From NCBI GenBank assembly GCA_946407895.1, contig CAMJQA010000014.1, positions 1 to 60,903 of the forward strand: a DNA stretch of 60,903 bases, read 5' to 3'. A program made the translations under genes and the position numbers. Positions 52,559 through 60,754 of the stretch are shown here, piece by piece. The notes beneath the pieces are model-generated. The model searched no databases. It saw nothing but the letters and a program-made list of their open reading frames with translations, and had not been told where the DNA came from. This DNA comes from an uncultured Prevotellaceae bacterium (GTDB taxonomy: Bacteria > Bacteroidota > Bacteroidia > Bacteroidales > Bacteroidaceae). Position 1 is the first letter of the stretch, and every line of letters starts with the position of its first letter.

Positions 52559-53517
52559 TTCCTTTTCTTCGTTTCATTAGTTTGTCGCTGGTAGAGATTC
52601 TTAACATTATGAGTCGGGATGTATGGGGTTAGCCTTACCTTCAGCACGGCATTCCGGTCAGTAACAAACTTGTCTGGAATGACAACAGAAAGCAAATGGT
52701 GATAACCAAATTCCCTGCTCTGTGCTATCACAAGGGCCAACACGCCATCCTCGCGTTCTTCCTCCACGGCAAAGAACACCCTCAAGCCCCACTTAGCACA
52801 ATAGTTAAGCCATTGGCTGAGTGGTATGGTATAGTTGATGGTGGTCATGCCATAGACAGATTGTTCTACATACATCCGGTAATCTGCATCTGGAAGCAAC
52901 CCATGAAACAGATTAGCTGCAGAATAATCCAAATGAGAATTATCAAAGACAGGATAATAATCACCGTCCACCTTATTATAATACATAGCGTCTGTAAGGC
53001 TTGCCAGATTGAGAGTATCGCTCTTTGTCTTATATAATGATTCGCTGATATTCTCCAAATTAGCAGGAACGTTTGAATCTTTTATTCGTTGAGGGGCTGC
53101 AAGGACCGCATCTTTGAATTGCTTTAAAGCCTCGTCTTTCTGTACACCAAGCAGTATGTCATACTGGGCAGGAAAAACGATAGTAACAAATGGTTCGTCA
53201 ACCTTCATCCAATTTACCTCATAGAACTTATCAATTAATGAAATGGTAAAAGGCATTGTATCTGAGACCTGGACCAGATCATTTATGCCTCCTTTTCGAA
53301 AATAGACTTTGTCGTCTGCCATCTTGCGTTCCATGGACGTTTGCTGCAGAGCTGGCAGTTCCTTTCCAAAATAACGCTCAAGGAAGTCCATTACTACCTG
53401 CTGAGGATAACTCGCAGCATCCTTCACCTCAGGGCTGAACAACTTCAAACCCTGAGGTGATGCGGAAGTACAACATACTATTGTTAGAAGAAATGTATAG
53501 ATTGAGCGTCTGAACAT
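52549..53517 (-). CDS. Exported uncharacterised protein
   Basis: The protein has 322 residues from the ATG at 53517 (MFRRSIYTFLL); an in-frame TTG three codons earlier is less likely. The signal peptide ends near CTSASPQG. The rest is a mixed alpha/beta globular sequence with no motif that I recognise (ANLFHGLLPDADYRMYVEQS; KWGLRVFFAVEEEREDG). It sits between the zinc-ribbon gene (11 bp) and the next gene (overlap) and belongs to the train. Confidence 0.65.
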   Translation of the reverse strand: MFRRSIYTFLLTIVCCTSASPQGLKLFSPEVKDAASYPQQVVMDFLERYFGKELPALQQTSMERKMADDKVYFRKGGINDLVQVSDTMPFTISLIDKFYEVNWMKVDEPFVTIVFPAQYDILLGVQKDEALKQFKDAVLAAPQRIKDSNVPANLENISESLYKTKSDTLNLASLTDAMYYNKVDGDYYPVFDNSHLDYSAANLFHGLLPDADYRMYVEQSVYGMTTINYTIPLSQWLNYCAKWGLRVFFAVEEEREDGVLALVIAQSREFGYHHLLSVVIPDKFVTDRNAVLKVRLTPYIPTHNVKNLYQRQTNETKKRKWN

Positions 53518-53528
53518 GAATATCAATA

Positions 53529-54221
53529 TTACTTGCCAATAATAATGCTACCCTTAACCTTATTGTCGGCACCATACCAGATGCCCTGAACCAGATGACC
53601 GTCAGCCCATTCACCAATCACGTAATCACCGGCCTCAGCCACTCGCTTCTTGGAATCTTTGCTGTCAATGACATGAGATGACTTAAACACCATCCGTCCA
53701 TTAACATCGTTGGGCCAGCTACCTTTAAAAGTAGCATAGCCAAGATCCTTTGAACCAGAGGCAGGTTTGGCAGGCTTTGGTGCCGCCGGGGCTGGCTTAG
53801 CCTCCTTCTCTGCTTCCTGCTTCTTGGCTGCCTCGGCAGCAGCCGCAGCATCCAAACTGTCCTTGATGCGCTGCTGCTCAGCAGCCTCCCGCGCAGCCTT
53901 GATGCTGTCGGTGTTCTCAGTAACCTCAGGTACAGGCGTTGGTGCAGGCGATTCCTCGCCACCTCCGCTAAAGGCTATTATGCAACCAATGATAGCCAGG
54001 AGGGCTATTACTCCGGCGATGATGGCAATGAGCTTAGACTTTCCACCTTTCTTTGGAGGAGGACACTCACGCAGGGGCTTACCACAATCAGGGTTTTGGC
54101 ACACGAAATCCTTTCGTGCCGTAATTTCCTGTACTTCCTTTGACTTACACTTCTCGCAATTGTCGTTCAGACAAATACCATATCTGTAACGTATTCGTTC
54201 ATTATTTCTTGACGTTGCCAT
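53529..54221 (-). CDS. Zinc-ribbon, single-helix membrane protein with MORN-like C-terminus
   Basis: The protein has 230 residues from the ATG at 54221. An N-terminal zinc-ribbon has cysteines at about 17, 22, 25, 41, 46 and 53 (CLNDNCEKCKSKE and FVCQNPDCGKPL). A membrane helix lies at about 64-84, then a Pro/Ala/Glu/Lys-rich linker (about 95-155), then a C-terminal part with MORN-like pattern (GEWADGHLVQGIWYGADNKV). The zinc domain would lie in the cytoplasm with the tubulin-like protein and the MORN part outside, so it could connect the two sides of the membrane. Confidence 0.7.
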   Translation of the reverse strand: MATSRNNERIRYRYGICLNDNCEKCKSKEVQEITARKDFVCQNPDCGKPLRECPPPKKGGKSKLIAIIAGVIALLAIIGCIIAFSGGGEESPAPTPVPEVTENTDSIKAAREAAEQQRIKDSLDAAAAAEAAKKQEAEKEAKPAPAAPKPAKPASGSKDLGYATFKGSWPNDVNGRMVFKSSHVIDSKDSKKRVAEAGDYVIGEWADGHLVQGIWYGADNKVKGSIIIGK

Positions 54222-54257
54222 AATCAATTTTCTATTATTCGGATTTAGACTATATTA

Positions 54258-57200
54258 TTACATCATTGGTGGGGGTGTTGGGCCCCCTGTTGGAGGTAGT
54301 GGAGGCATAACCGGTGTTGCCGGAGCAAACAAGGTCTGCAATGCAGGAACCTGACTGGCGGGTGCCCATGCAGGCATACCTTCCATCCAAACCATACTCT
54401 GTGGTGTCAGTTGTCCACCCTGAGACATCTGTTTACAAAGATCCATATTATAAGGGCCATATTGCTGCCCTGCCACTGCAATGAACAGTTTGATTTCAGG
54501 CTGCGGAGCAATAGGAGGCGGGACGGGAGCTGCGCCTGGCATTGGTGGAGGAACCGCGGGACCAGCCTGAGGCTGTGCAGTTGCAGTCTGTGCGGCCATA
54601 GCCTCTTGTGCTGCCTTTGCTGCTATTTCCTCTGCATTATCAACAGCAAATAGTGACGGGAATTGTGAACCATCTCCCTCACTATGCAACAGAATTGCAT
54701 TACCTGCATCCGTAGCGGGATTACCGGTGTGGAGGAATCTATCATATTTCTCTTTATACGGTTTCATCCAATCAATAGCACGAATTGGGAAACAGTACGA
54801 AACAGTTATGATTGATAATTCATCCTTGCGGGGACTCTTACGGTTTACAACAATTGTGGTACGTGCAGTACTTTGGTTAAACGAGTTCTTGAAAGCATCC
54901 TCCAACTTATCAGCAAAACGCTTTAATCCCTCATTATCATCAGGTGAAGGAATTGAGACAAGAATCGTCTTCTTATTTATGCTGGCAGGATTAGTCGGAC
55001 TCAAATTGCCCTCATTATTACGAAGATGTAGCTGAATCTGATCATTGTTCAACTTCAAGAACACCCCGCTTTGGTTGACAATCTTAGATGCAAAAGCCTT
55101 GATATCGTCATCCGTCTTTAGTTTTTGCTGAAGCTGTGTCAATATATTCAGACCAAGCACCTTTTTATCGCTTTCTGCTTTCTCGTCATGTTTTATCTTA
55201 ACAATCTGAGACAGTTTGATGTCAAAGGCATCCTTAATATCATCAACGCTTATATCATTGGCTAAACGGCCAAAATTGATGAAATCACCTGTGGGCAGAA
55301 TACTATCACGAATCTGGCGTGCTATATTGGGCATGTCAACCTTGTCAACTTTCAGCTCTACCTCAAATTCGCTCATGGTTTCATCTTCGCTCACCTCTAT
55401 GATGGCCCCCTTCATATCCTCGAGGCCCTTATTGACTTTACGCTGTGCAGTAACAAGGCGTTCAGTCTCATCGATGGCATCGTTAATCTTCTGGCCAAAT
55501 GCAGAGATGTCAGCATCCATCTTACCCATCTCGATATAAACACGAGCGGCCAATTTCTTTGCGAACTCCAAAGCGACGAGCAATGTCTTTGAGGTATAAT
55601 AATCTGTGAGAATCTCCTGATGTTCAGCATATCGTTTTGCGCCAATACCAACCATCCGTTGGAGAATACCCAAACGGCTCCATTCGGTAACATTATCGCT
55701 GCGATCCAAATCCACAGTATCGTAATTCTCCTTTTCCTCCTTTGATTTCGTTTCCAGGTCTGCCCTTATCTCTGTTACCTTTTCGAGCAGCAATTTAGAG
55801 ACCTTCTGGAGTTCAACAATAGAGACATCCCCCACTCTCCACTTTTCATATAACTCGCATTCTACGGTATGACGAATCTCGCGAGCAATCTCGGGAATTG
55901 CTCTTTCTTTACCTGTAAAGAATACCTCAACTCCTTCCTCACGGAAATGGTTAGCATAGAACTCGCCCATAATGTTGTCTAATTCATTAAGTGGGTTGCT
56001 TGCCTTCTTGGCTTCCTCAGCATAACCAATTGCCTTATCGTGCCAGTAATCATTGAAACGAGGATAGTCAGCATCGGATTCCAATACCTTCAGCTCGTAT
56101 GTCAGATGTAAGTCATCCAACATCCATTTCTGAAGGTTGTCGCTATTCAGATAATCTCTACGATAATCCTTATTCCGCTCTTCATTGACAAATCCTTGAT
56201 TCTCGCGCCAGTTATTATACTTGAACTGATAGAGTACACTCTCACCAACAGTATAAGTAATATGCTTCAGCACTCTCAGTTCTGGATACATTACCCTCTT
56301 GATGCCGAAAGAATTCACCTTCTTCGTCCTTGCAACGGCAATACGACCATCAGGACCAGGATTAGCCGTCTCATCATATTCCAAAGCGAAGTCATCCATA
56401 TTCTCAAAGTTATAGGCACGGATGATGTCGCTATTAATCTGGTCTTCCTCATTAATAAAGAAGATACGTGCAAAAATATAGTCGCTGACTATTTTGGGTA
56501 GTTCTTGCAGAGAGTTTATAGTCAGACCATTTTCATTGACATTGCTATATATAGTCAGGCCATCAGCAACTCCTTTGACGCGATCATTATAATAATGCGC
56601 TTCGCCACCACCAGTTACATCTTGTGGGAACCAACGGCCAGCTTGCAAGGCATTGAGTTCATTCATTGCAGCATAGCCATTCTGGTAGTAGCGTCCCTGA
56701 TCCATATCACTCTTGGGCAGATTCATCTCTGGAATCATGGCATATACAGAAATCTTAGCATCGGGGAAAGCCTTCCGGCTCTGAACTATCACATCAATGA
56801 TAGAACCTGAGCCCGTACCACCGCAAAGACCTGCAAATATATGGATATTAATGCTATTTGAATTGTGAAGGATTTCATCGCACCGGGCAAATGCATCACG
56901 CAGACTATTCACATAACCAACTGCATTTGCTGCAAAGAGGAGACGACCAGCACGTCGCTTCTGCCCTGCGGCCTGTCCCAAAGAACCTATAGCAGACTTA
57001 ACGGCAGTCACATTATTGACAATGCCTTTTACCGAAGGATAGTTACCAATATGGTCAAGAATGTGTTCGACATCAACAGCCTTGATGTTCAGAAACTCAT
57101 TACGTGTGAATGATGCATCTTGGCCCATAACCCTAAAATCTGGACGAGCCTTTCCATCCTGTGGCATCATTTCTTCCGTGGAATCCACATAAAGTAATGC

Positions 57201-57338
57201 AACTGGTAATTTCTTACGTTCATCTTGAGTAGGAAACTCCTCGAACATTCTCATCTTGAAAGCACGAAGGATCTTACCTCCTGTACCTCCTAAGCCAACC
57301 AATATGTGGTTGCTGTTGCAAAAGTTTGTTGTATTCAT
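54258..57338 (-). CDS. Tubulin/FtsZ-superfamily protein (Tubulin_2 type) with C-terminal GYF_2 domain
   Basis: The protein has 1026 residues. The N-terminal region has a nucleotide-binding glycine loop GLGGTGGK (15-22) and, at 173-179, GGTGSGS, the tubulin signature (T4 loop, GGGTG(S/T)G), so it should bind GTP. This is the large Tubulin_2-type group, distinct from FtsZ, reported in diverse bacteria with a proposed role in membrane remodelling. Residues ~500-640 are charged and probably coiled coil. A Pro/Ala/Gln-rich linker (about 905-950) leads to a GYF_2-type domain (952-1004; QQYGPYNMDLCKQM, MVWMEGMPAWAP), a Pro-rich-peptide binder, and a final Pro-rich tail. It lies 15 bp after the 200-residue membrane protein. 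Confidence 0.88.
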   Translation of the reverse strand: MNTTNFCNSNHILVGLGGTGGKILRAFKMRMFEEFPTQDERKKLPVALLYVDSTEEMMPQDGKARPDFRVMGQDASFTRNEFLNIKAVDVEHILDHIGNYPSVKGIVNNVTAVKSAIGSLGQAAGQKRRAGRLLFAANAVGYVNSLRDAFARCDEILHNSNSINIHIFAGLCGGTGSGSIIDVIVQSRKAFPDAKISVYAMIPEMNLPKSDMDQGRYYQNGYAAMNELNALQAGRWFPQDVTGGGEAHYYNDRVKGVADGLTIYSNVNENGLTINSLQELPKIVSDYIFARIFFINEEDQINSDIIRAYNFENMDDFALEYDETANPGPDGRIAVARTKKVNSFGIKRVMYPELRVLKHITYTVGESVLYQFKYNNWRENQGFVNEERNKDYRRDYLNSDNLQKWMLDDLHLTYELKVLESDADYPRFNDYWHDKAIGYAEEAKKASNPLNELDNIMGEFYANHFREEGVEVFFTGKERAIPEIAREIRHTVECELYEKWRVGDVSIVELQKVSKLLLEKVTEIRADLETKSKEEKENYDTVDLDRSDNVTEWSRLGILQRMVGIGAKRYAEHQEILTDYYTSKTLLVALEFAKKLAARVYIEMGKMDADISAFGQKINDAIDETERLVTAQRKVNKGLEDMKGAIIEVSEDETMSEFEVELKVDKVDMPNIARQIRDSILPTGDFINFGRLANDISVDDIKDAFDIKLSQIVKIKHDEKAESDKKVLGLNILTQLQQKLKTDDDIKAFASKIVNQSGVFLKLNNDQIQLHLRNNEGNLSPTNPASINKKTILVSIPSPDDNEGLKRFADKLEDAFKNSFNQSTARTTIVVNRKSPRKDELSIITVSYCFPIRAIDWMKPYKEKYDRFLHTGNPATDAGNAILLHSEGDGSQFPSLFAVDNAEEIAAKAAQEAMAAQTATAQPQAGPAVPPPMPGAAPVPPPIAPQPEIKLFIAVAGQQYGPYNMDLCKQMSQGGQLTPQSMVWMEGMPAWAPASQVPALQTLFAPATPVMPPLPPTGGPTPPPMM

Positions 57339-57353
57339 ATCATTAAATCAATA

Positions 57354-57956
57354 TTATCTTCTTGTCCTTCTGCCAACCCTACGGCGCTCTGTCTGTACGC
57401 GTTGCCTTGGGAGTCTATCGACTTGTTGAGATGATTTGTAGTTGCGAGATAACGACCTTATCACACAGATGGCTCCAACTATTACAAACCCCAGGCACCA
57501 CAATATGCGCCGGAAGATGTACCAACGCATAAAGGAACTAAGTTCGCCCGCCATAGCATGAGGCAGTTCTTTGGCTGTAAAACCAGAGAATTCCCCGCCA
57601 CTTATATAATATTCCAATATTGGAAATTTCTCAATCACCACCTTAAGGATGTCATCTGCCTGACCCATTGTCACTTCATCGGCTGCGTCATACGCATTAT
57701 CAATGATTCTCGTGATTTCTGTCTCATAATGTCCTGTGGTATCAATTATTTTCAGGGATCCGACTATCAATATACATTGAAATGACAAGAACAGGAATAG
57801 TATTACCCCGACACCATAACTCACAGGTGAGAATGTAGCATCTTTATACCAGCCCTTTATCAGAAACACAAAAAGTGCCATAGACGCAAATGCAATCAGC
57901 ATACCCCAAATAGCGCAGCTGAAAGAATACCTTAATATGTCAAATAGTGCCCACAT
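57354..57956 (-). CDS. Three-helix membrane protein with Arg-rich tail
   Basis: The protein has 200 residues. Hydrophobic segments lie at about 13-33, 46-66 and 150-167; the loop between helices 2 and 3 (70-145) is soluble. The last 30 residues are strongly basic (LPRQRVQTERRRVGRRTRR), which would hold the C-terminus at the cytoplasmic membrane face or nucleic acid. It is directly upstream of the tubulin-like gene (15 bp), a likely membrane partner. No family recognised. Confidence 0.7.
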   Translation of the reverse strand: MWALFDILRYSFSCAIWGMLIAFASMALFVFLIKGWYKDATFSPVSYGVGVILFLFLSFQCILIVGSLKIIDTTGHYETEITRIIDNAYDAADEVTMGQADDILKVVIEKFPILEYYISGGEFSGFTAKELPHAMAGELSSFMRWYIFRRILWCLGFVIVGAICVIRSLSRNYKSSQQVDRLPRQRVQTERRRVGRRTRR

Positions 57957-58062
57957 GCTTCCTAATTATTATGTTTTCTCCTTTCAAATAGACTAATTCC
58001 TTACTGCATTTAATAATACCTGAAGCGAAAGTATTTCATATACTACCATAGCTGATTAACTT

Positions 58063-58170
58063 TCAAAGAAGTAACTCATACCAGCCTTTTACTGCTTCAA
58101 CATAGTTCTTTAAATGCTCATTTGAGTTCTTTGAAGTATCAGGGTAATTCGGATTTGGTTTAAACGTCAT
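58063..58170 (-). CDS. Small ORF (35 residues) between train genes
   Basis: In the 244-bp gap between 57956 and 58201, a reverse ATG at 58170 opens MTFKPNPNYPDTSKNSNEHL, then KNYVEAVKGWYELLL. The composition (amphipathic C-terminal helix, no rare stretches) and position in the train suggest a real small protein. No homology is known to me. Confidence 0.35.
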   Translation of the reverse strand: MTFKPNPNYPDTSKNSNEHLKNYVEAVKGWYELLL

Positions 58171-58200
58171 GGAACTGTTTGTTAAGTGATTATAAATCGC

Positions 58201-59565
58201 CTACTCCTTAAGTACTACACTTTTGTAACCTTTGACGAATTGCTTGCTGTATTCATCCAAAAGGTCTTCACTTATATCATCACCATAGTCCTCTTTGTAT
58301 GCAACTTTTGCAACAATTTGAAGATCTTTCAATCTGTTTTCTAATGTAATACCCATTTTCACATATTCACGTAAAGCATCTCCTCTATCACTATAGCCAA
58401 ATCTCACCCCATCATTATACCCTAACTCTCTAATTTCGTCTATACGGCTTTTCTTTGGCGTTTGTTCAACTTCCTCAATTTTTTCTTCTTTATTCGATTT
58501 CTCCAGTAATTCTACTTTATCACTTGAATCATTCTGCTCCTTCCACTTGAATTTTGGCATTTCAAAATCAGAAAGGAAACAGATTGGTAATATAAAATGT
58601 GGAATCAAATAGTAATATAAATATTTCTTTGCTATAAGTCCATCCCAAAATAGTCCGATGACGATTATAAACAGAAGACACACTATTAAATAAAACTCAT
58701 TACAATTTTCATCTGTTGGCAAATTTTCGAGAAAACATACCGCCAGAGGTCCTGATAACAATATAACAAGGACCTTTTGCCATTCTCCCAAACCTTTGTT
58801 TTCTGGCTCTTCTGAGTAGTTAGATCCATTATTTATATTTTCTGAATTTTCATCAGTAGGTTCCCCTTCTACAGGTATTCCTATTTTTCTTAGGTACTCT
58901 TTATATTCTTCTGTATAAGGTTCATCACCAATACCGGTATATATTCCATAAGAATCAGATAAAGCAAGTCCCATTACCTTTAACAAAATCTCTGAAATCA
59001 AGCGACTCGCACCATTTGCATCTTGACCAAAATTAATAACGAATTGTTGAAGATAAGCATCAGCATCTATATCTCCCTCGTCCTTTATATATGTGAAAAG
59101 AGGAAAAGACTTAAGTTGAGTAAATCTCATGAGCTGCTCGTCTTGTTCTTTATTAAAATTAAATGTAGACTCAGCATTTCCTCTAATTTTTGTAAAAGTC
59201 ATATATATTACCAACTGAGGTGATAGTGACATATCTTTATTCGATGCAGAATCTATTTCTTTTTCATCTGAATCGTCGTCTCTTTCTTGAGAATAAATTA
59301 ACATTTCATCTTCTTCTCCTCTCTTATTTATCCATCTAATTTCAGTCCATACTTCTTCATTAGACTCTTTCTCTTGCAATTTAATATTTTTCTTTAACTC
59401 TTCTAACAGTCCTGGTAAAACCATAGAGTTATCAATGTAAGAGGTTTCTTTTATGTCGATTCCTTTTTCTGCAAATCGTACAAGAAGACTACCACAATAT
59501 TCACAATTTGTGTGGTTCTTTGCATTCGCTCCACAATTGGGGCACTTAATTACGTTCATTTCCAT
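58201..59565 (-). CDS. Zinc-ribbon multi-pass membrane protein
   Basis: The protein has 454 residues. An N-terminal double-CxxC zinc-ribbon has C8, C11, C21 and C24 (CPNCGANAKNHTNCEYCG). A soluble region (about 40-230) is rich in Glu/Asp and ends in a helical block (GASRLISEILLKVMGLALSD). Three hydrophobic segments lie at about 262-282, 298-318 and 325-345, followed by a charged C-terminal region (KEEKIEEVEQTPKKSRIDEI). The reading frame is unusually AT-rich. It is 3 bp downstream of the 140-residue membrane protein gene, in the train. Confidence 0.7.
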   Translation of the reverse strand: MEMNVIKCPNCGANAKNHTNCEYCGSLLVRFAEKGIDIKETSYIDNSMVLPGLLEELKKNIKLQEKESNEEVWTEIRWINKRGEEDEMLIYSQERDDDSDEKEIDSASNKDMSLSPQLVIYMTFTKIRGNAESTFNFNKEQDEQLMRFTQLKSFPLFTYIKDEGDIDADAYLQQFVINFGQDANGASRLISEILLKVMGLALSDSYGIYTGIGDEPYTEEYKEYLRKIGIPVEGEPTDENSENINNGSNYSEEPENKGLGEWQKVLVILLSGPLAVCFLENLPTDENCNEFYLIVCLLFIIVIGLFWDGLIAKKYLYYYLIPHFILPICFLSDFEMPKFKWKEQNDSSDKVELLEKSNKEEKIEEVEQTPKKSRIDEIRELGYNDGVRFGYSDRGDALREYVKMGITLENRLKDLQIVAKVAYKEDYGDDISEDLLDEYSKQFVKGYKSVVLKE

Positions 59566-59568
59566 ATA

Positions 59569-59991
59569 TCAACTGATTTTTGAGACAAAATATGCTATTA
59601 CGTATAAAATAATCTGACTTGCTAATAATAGAATTAGAGTCATTAAAGCAGCATTGTCTTTCCATGTTTTAGGAACAAACAATACCAATATATACTCTAT
59701 GGCAGCAGTTATCATGAAAAGATAGGAGAGTGACACCTTAAAGCCGCCTTTTATCTGCACGACTCCAAAGGAATAAAGCATCAAAGTATCGACAATGATG
59801 ACTGCACTATTTAAGCCTATATTAAACGGCTTATATGACGAGAATATCAAGCCTATCACTATGTTGAGTAATAAAATGATACCACCAATAACCAATGTAA
59901 ATTGGGTGCCCAACCTCAGATTATCCGAGGGAAACTTATGGACTATTTCATGAGAATTTGATTCCCATCTAACATCATCAATTATTGCCAT
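59569..59991 (-). CDS. Four-helix small membrane protein
   Basis: The protein has 140 residues. Hydrophobic segments lie at about 28-48, 55-75, 84-104 and 112-135 (LGTQFTLVIGGIILLLNIVI; ALMTLILLLASQIILYVIAY). The N-terminus is polar (MAIIDDVRWESNSHEI). No family recognised. The gene is second in the train, 18 bp after the first. Confidence 0.65.
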   Translation of the reverse strand: MAIIDDVRWESNSHEIVHKFPSDNLRLGTQFTLVIGGIILLLNIVIGLIFSSYKPFNIGLNSAVIIVDTLMLYSFGVVQIKGGFKVSLSYLFMITAAIEYILVLFVPKTWKDNAALMTLILLLASQIILYVIAYFVSKIS

Positions 59992-60009
59992 AAGTCATTT
60001 GTCAATTAA

Positions 60010-60273
60010 TTAGCCACAAGAAACATCATCAATTAAATCTTTATATGCATCTGGTTCTAATTCTATATGCGTCCATTTATTTTGTATCAACTTAGCCAAT
60101 TCTTCACATTTCTTGTACTTTACAAGTTCAAAAATTATGCCTCTGATTTCCGCAACAATACAATCTCTGTCTTTTCCGCAGAGCGGATCAGTTAGATCAC
60201 GCAAAAGGTCTTTTTGATCTTCCGTCAAATTTGCACAAGCAGAGATTTCCGCAATTCTTTCTAAATAATCCAT
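60010..60273 (-). CDS. Small acidic protein, first gene of the tubulin-like train
   Basis: The protein has 87 residues, with many Asp/Glu/Lys and helical composition (ACANLTEDQKDLLRDLTDPL; IRGIIFELVKYKKCEELAKL). No motif is recognised. It is the first coding unit downstream of the leader with the nested inverted repeat, and its stop is 18 bp before the next gene. Confidence 0.6.
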   Translation of the reverse strand: MDYLERIAEISACANLTEDQKDLLRDLTDPLCGKDRDCIVAEIRGIIFELVKYKKCEELAKLIQNKWTHIELEPDAYKDLIDDVSCG

Positions 60274-60339
60274 AATACAAATCCCGCATTAGGCTCAAAT
60301 GCCTTAATTATTTTAGGTTAGTAGCCACAACACAAAGAA

Positions 60340-60414
60340 GTGTGAGCCTGTCAGCTAATCCAACTGAGAGGCTCTCGACTGCCTGGAAAAAAGATTAGTG
60401 AAAACAGCTCACAC
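60340..60414. repeat. Nested inverted repeat in the leader of the train
   Basis: Outer arms GTGTGAGC (60340-60347) and GCTCACAC (60407-60414), inner arms CTAATC (60355-60360) and GATTAG (60393-60398), and a central palindrome GAGAGGCTCTC (60366-60376) are arranged symmetrically. The element lies between the candidate promoters and the first gene. It could be an RNA leader structure or a DNA operator. Confidence 0.55.
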
Positions 60415-60572
60415 CCTATGTATGATGTATGGCTATACCAATACAATCATTACAAAGGGAAGAACGTCTTTACTTTTCCATTTTTCCGGATGAGTTGTCG
60501 AGATTCATCAGTTTGGAAAAAGCTAAACGCTTCCTATGTCATGTCTGCGATGAATTTTATCCACCGCGTGTG

Positions 60573-60580
60573 CAAAGATA
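60573..60580 (-). promoter_or_regulatory. Candidate promoter -7 box for the tubulin-like train
   Basis: TATCTTTG on the reverse strand, 299 bp upstream of the first gene. A second match, TACTTTTG, is at 60625-60632, 44 bp further up. Transcription from either would give a leader of roughly 300 nt holding the nested inverted repeat. The forward open frame over 60418-60786 has no support and is not called. Confidence 0.5.
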
Positions 60581-60754
60581 AGAATTATTCAGCAAAAAAC
60601 GTTCTATGTGAGCTGCATTTTTTGCAAAAGTACGCAAATTTGATTAAAACAGGCATTATTCTCCCTATTATTTCTTCATATTCTGCAATTTTCACTCAAT
60701 ATAGCTCTTTTACTCCAATGAAAAATGAAAACAGAACAAGAATAGTCAACGAAC

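Noticed and set aside
53529..57338. Reading the tubulin-like protein as FtsZ
   Set aside because: It has 1026 residues, starts differently, and has a GYF_2-type end; normal FtsZ is about 400-450 residues with GGGTGTG and a different neighbourhood (ftsA, mur genes).
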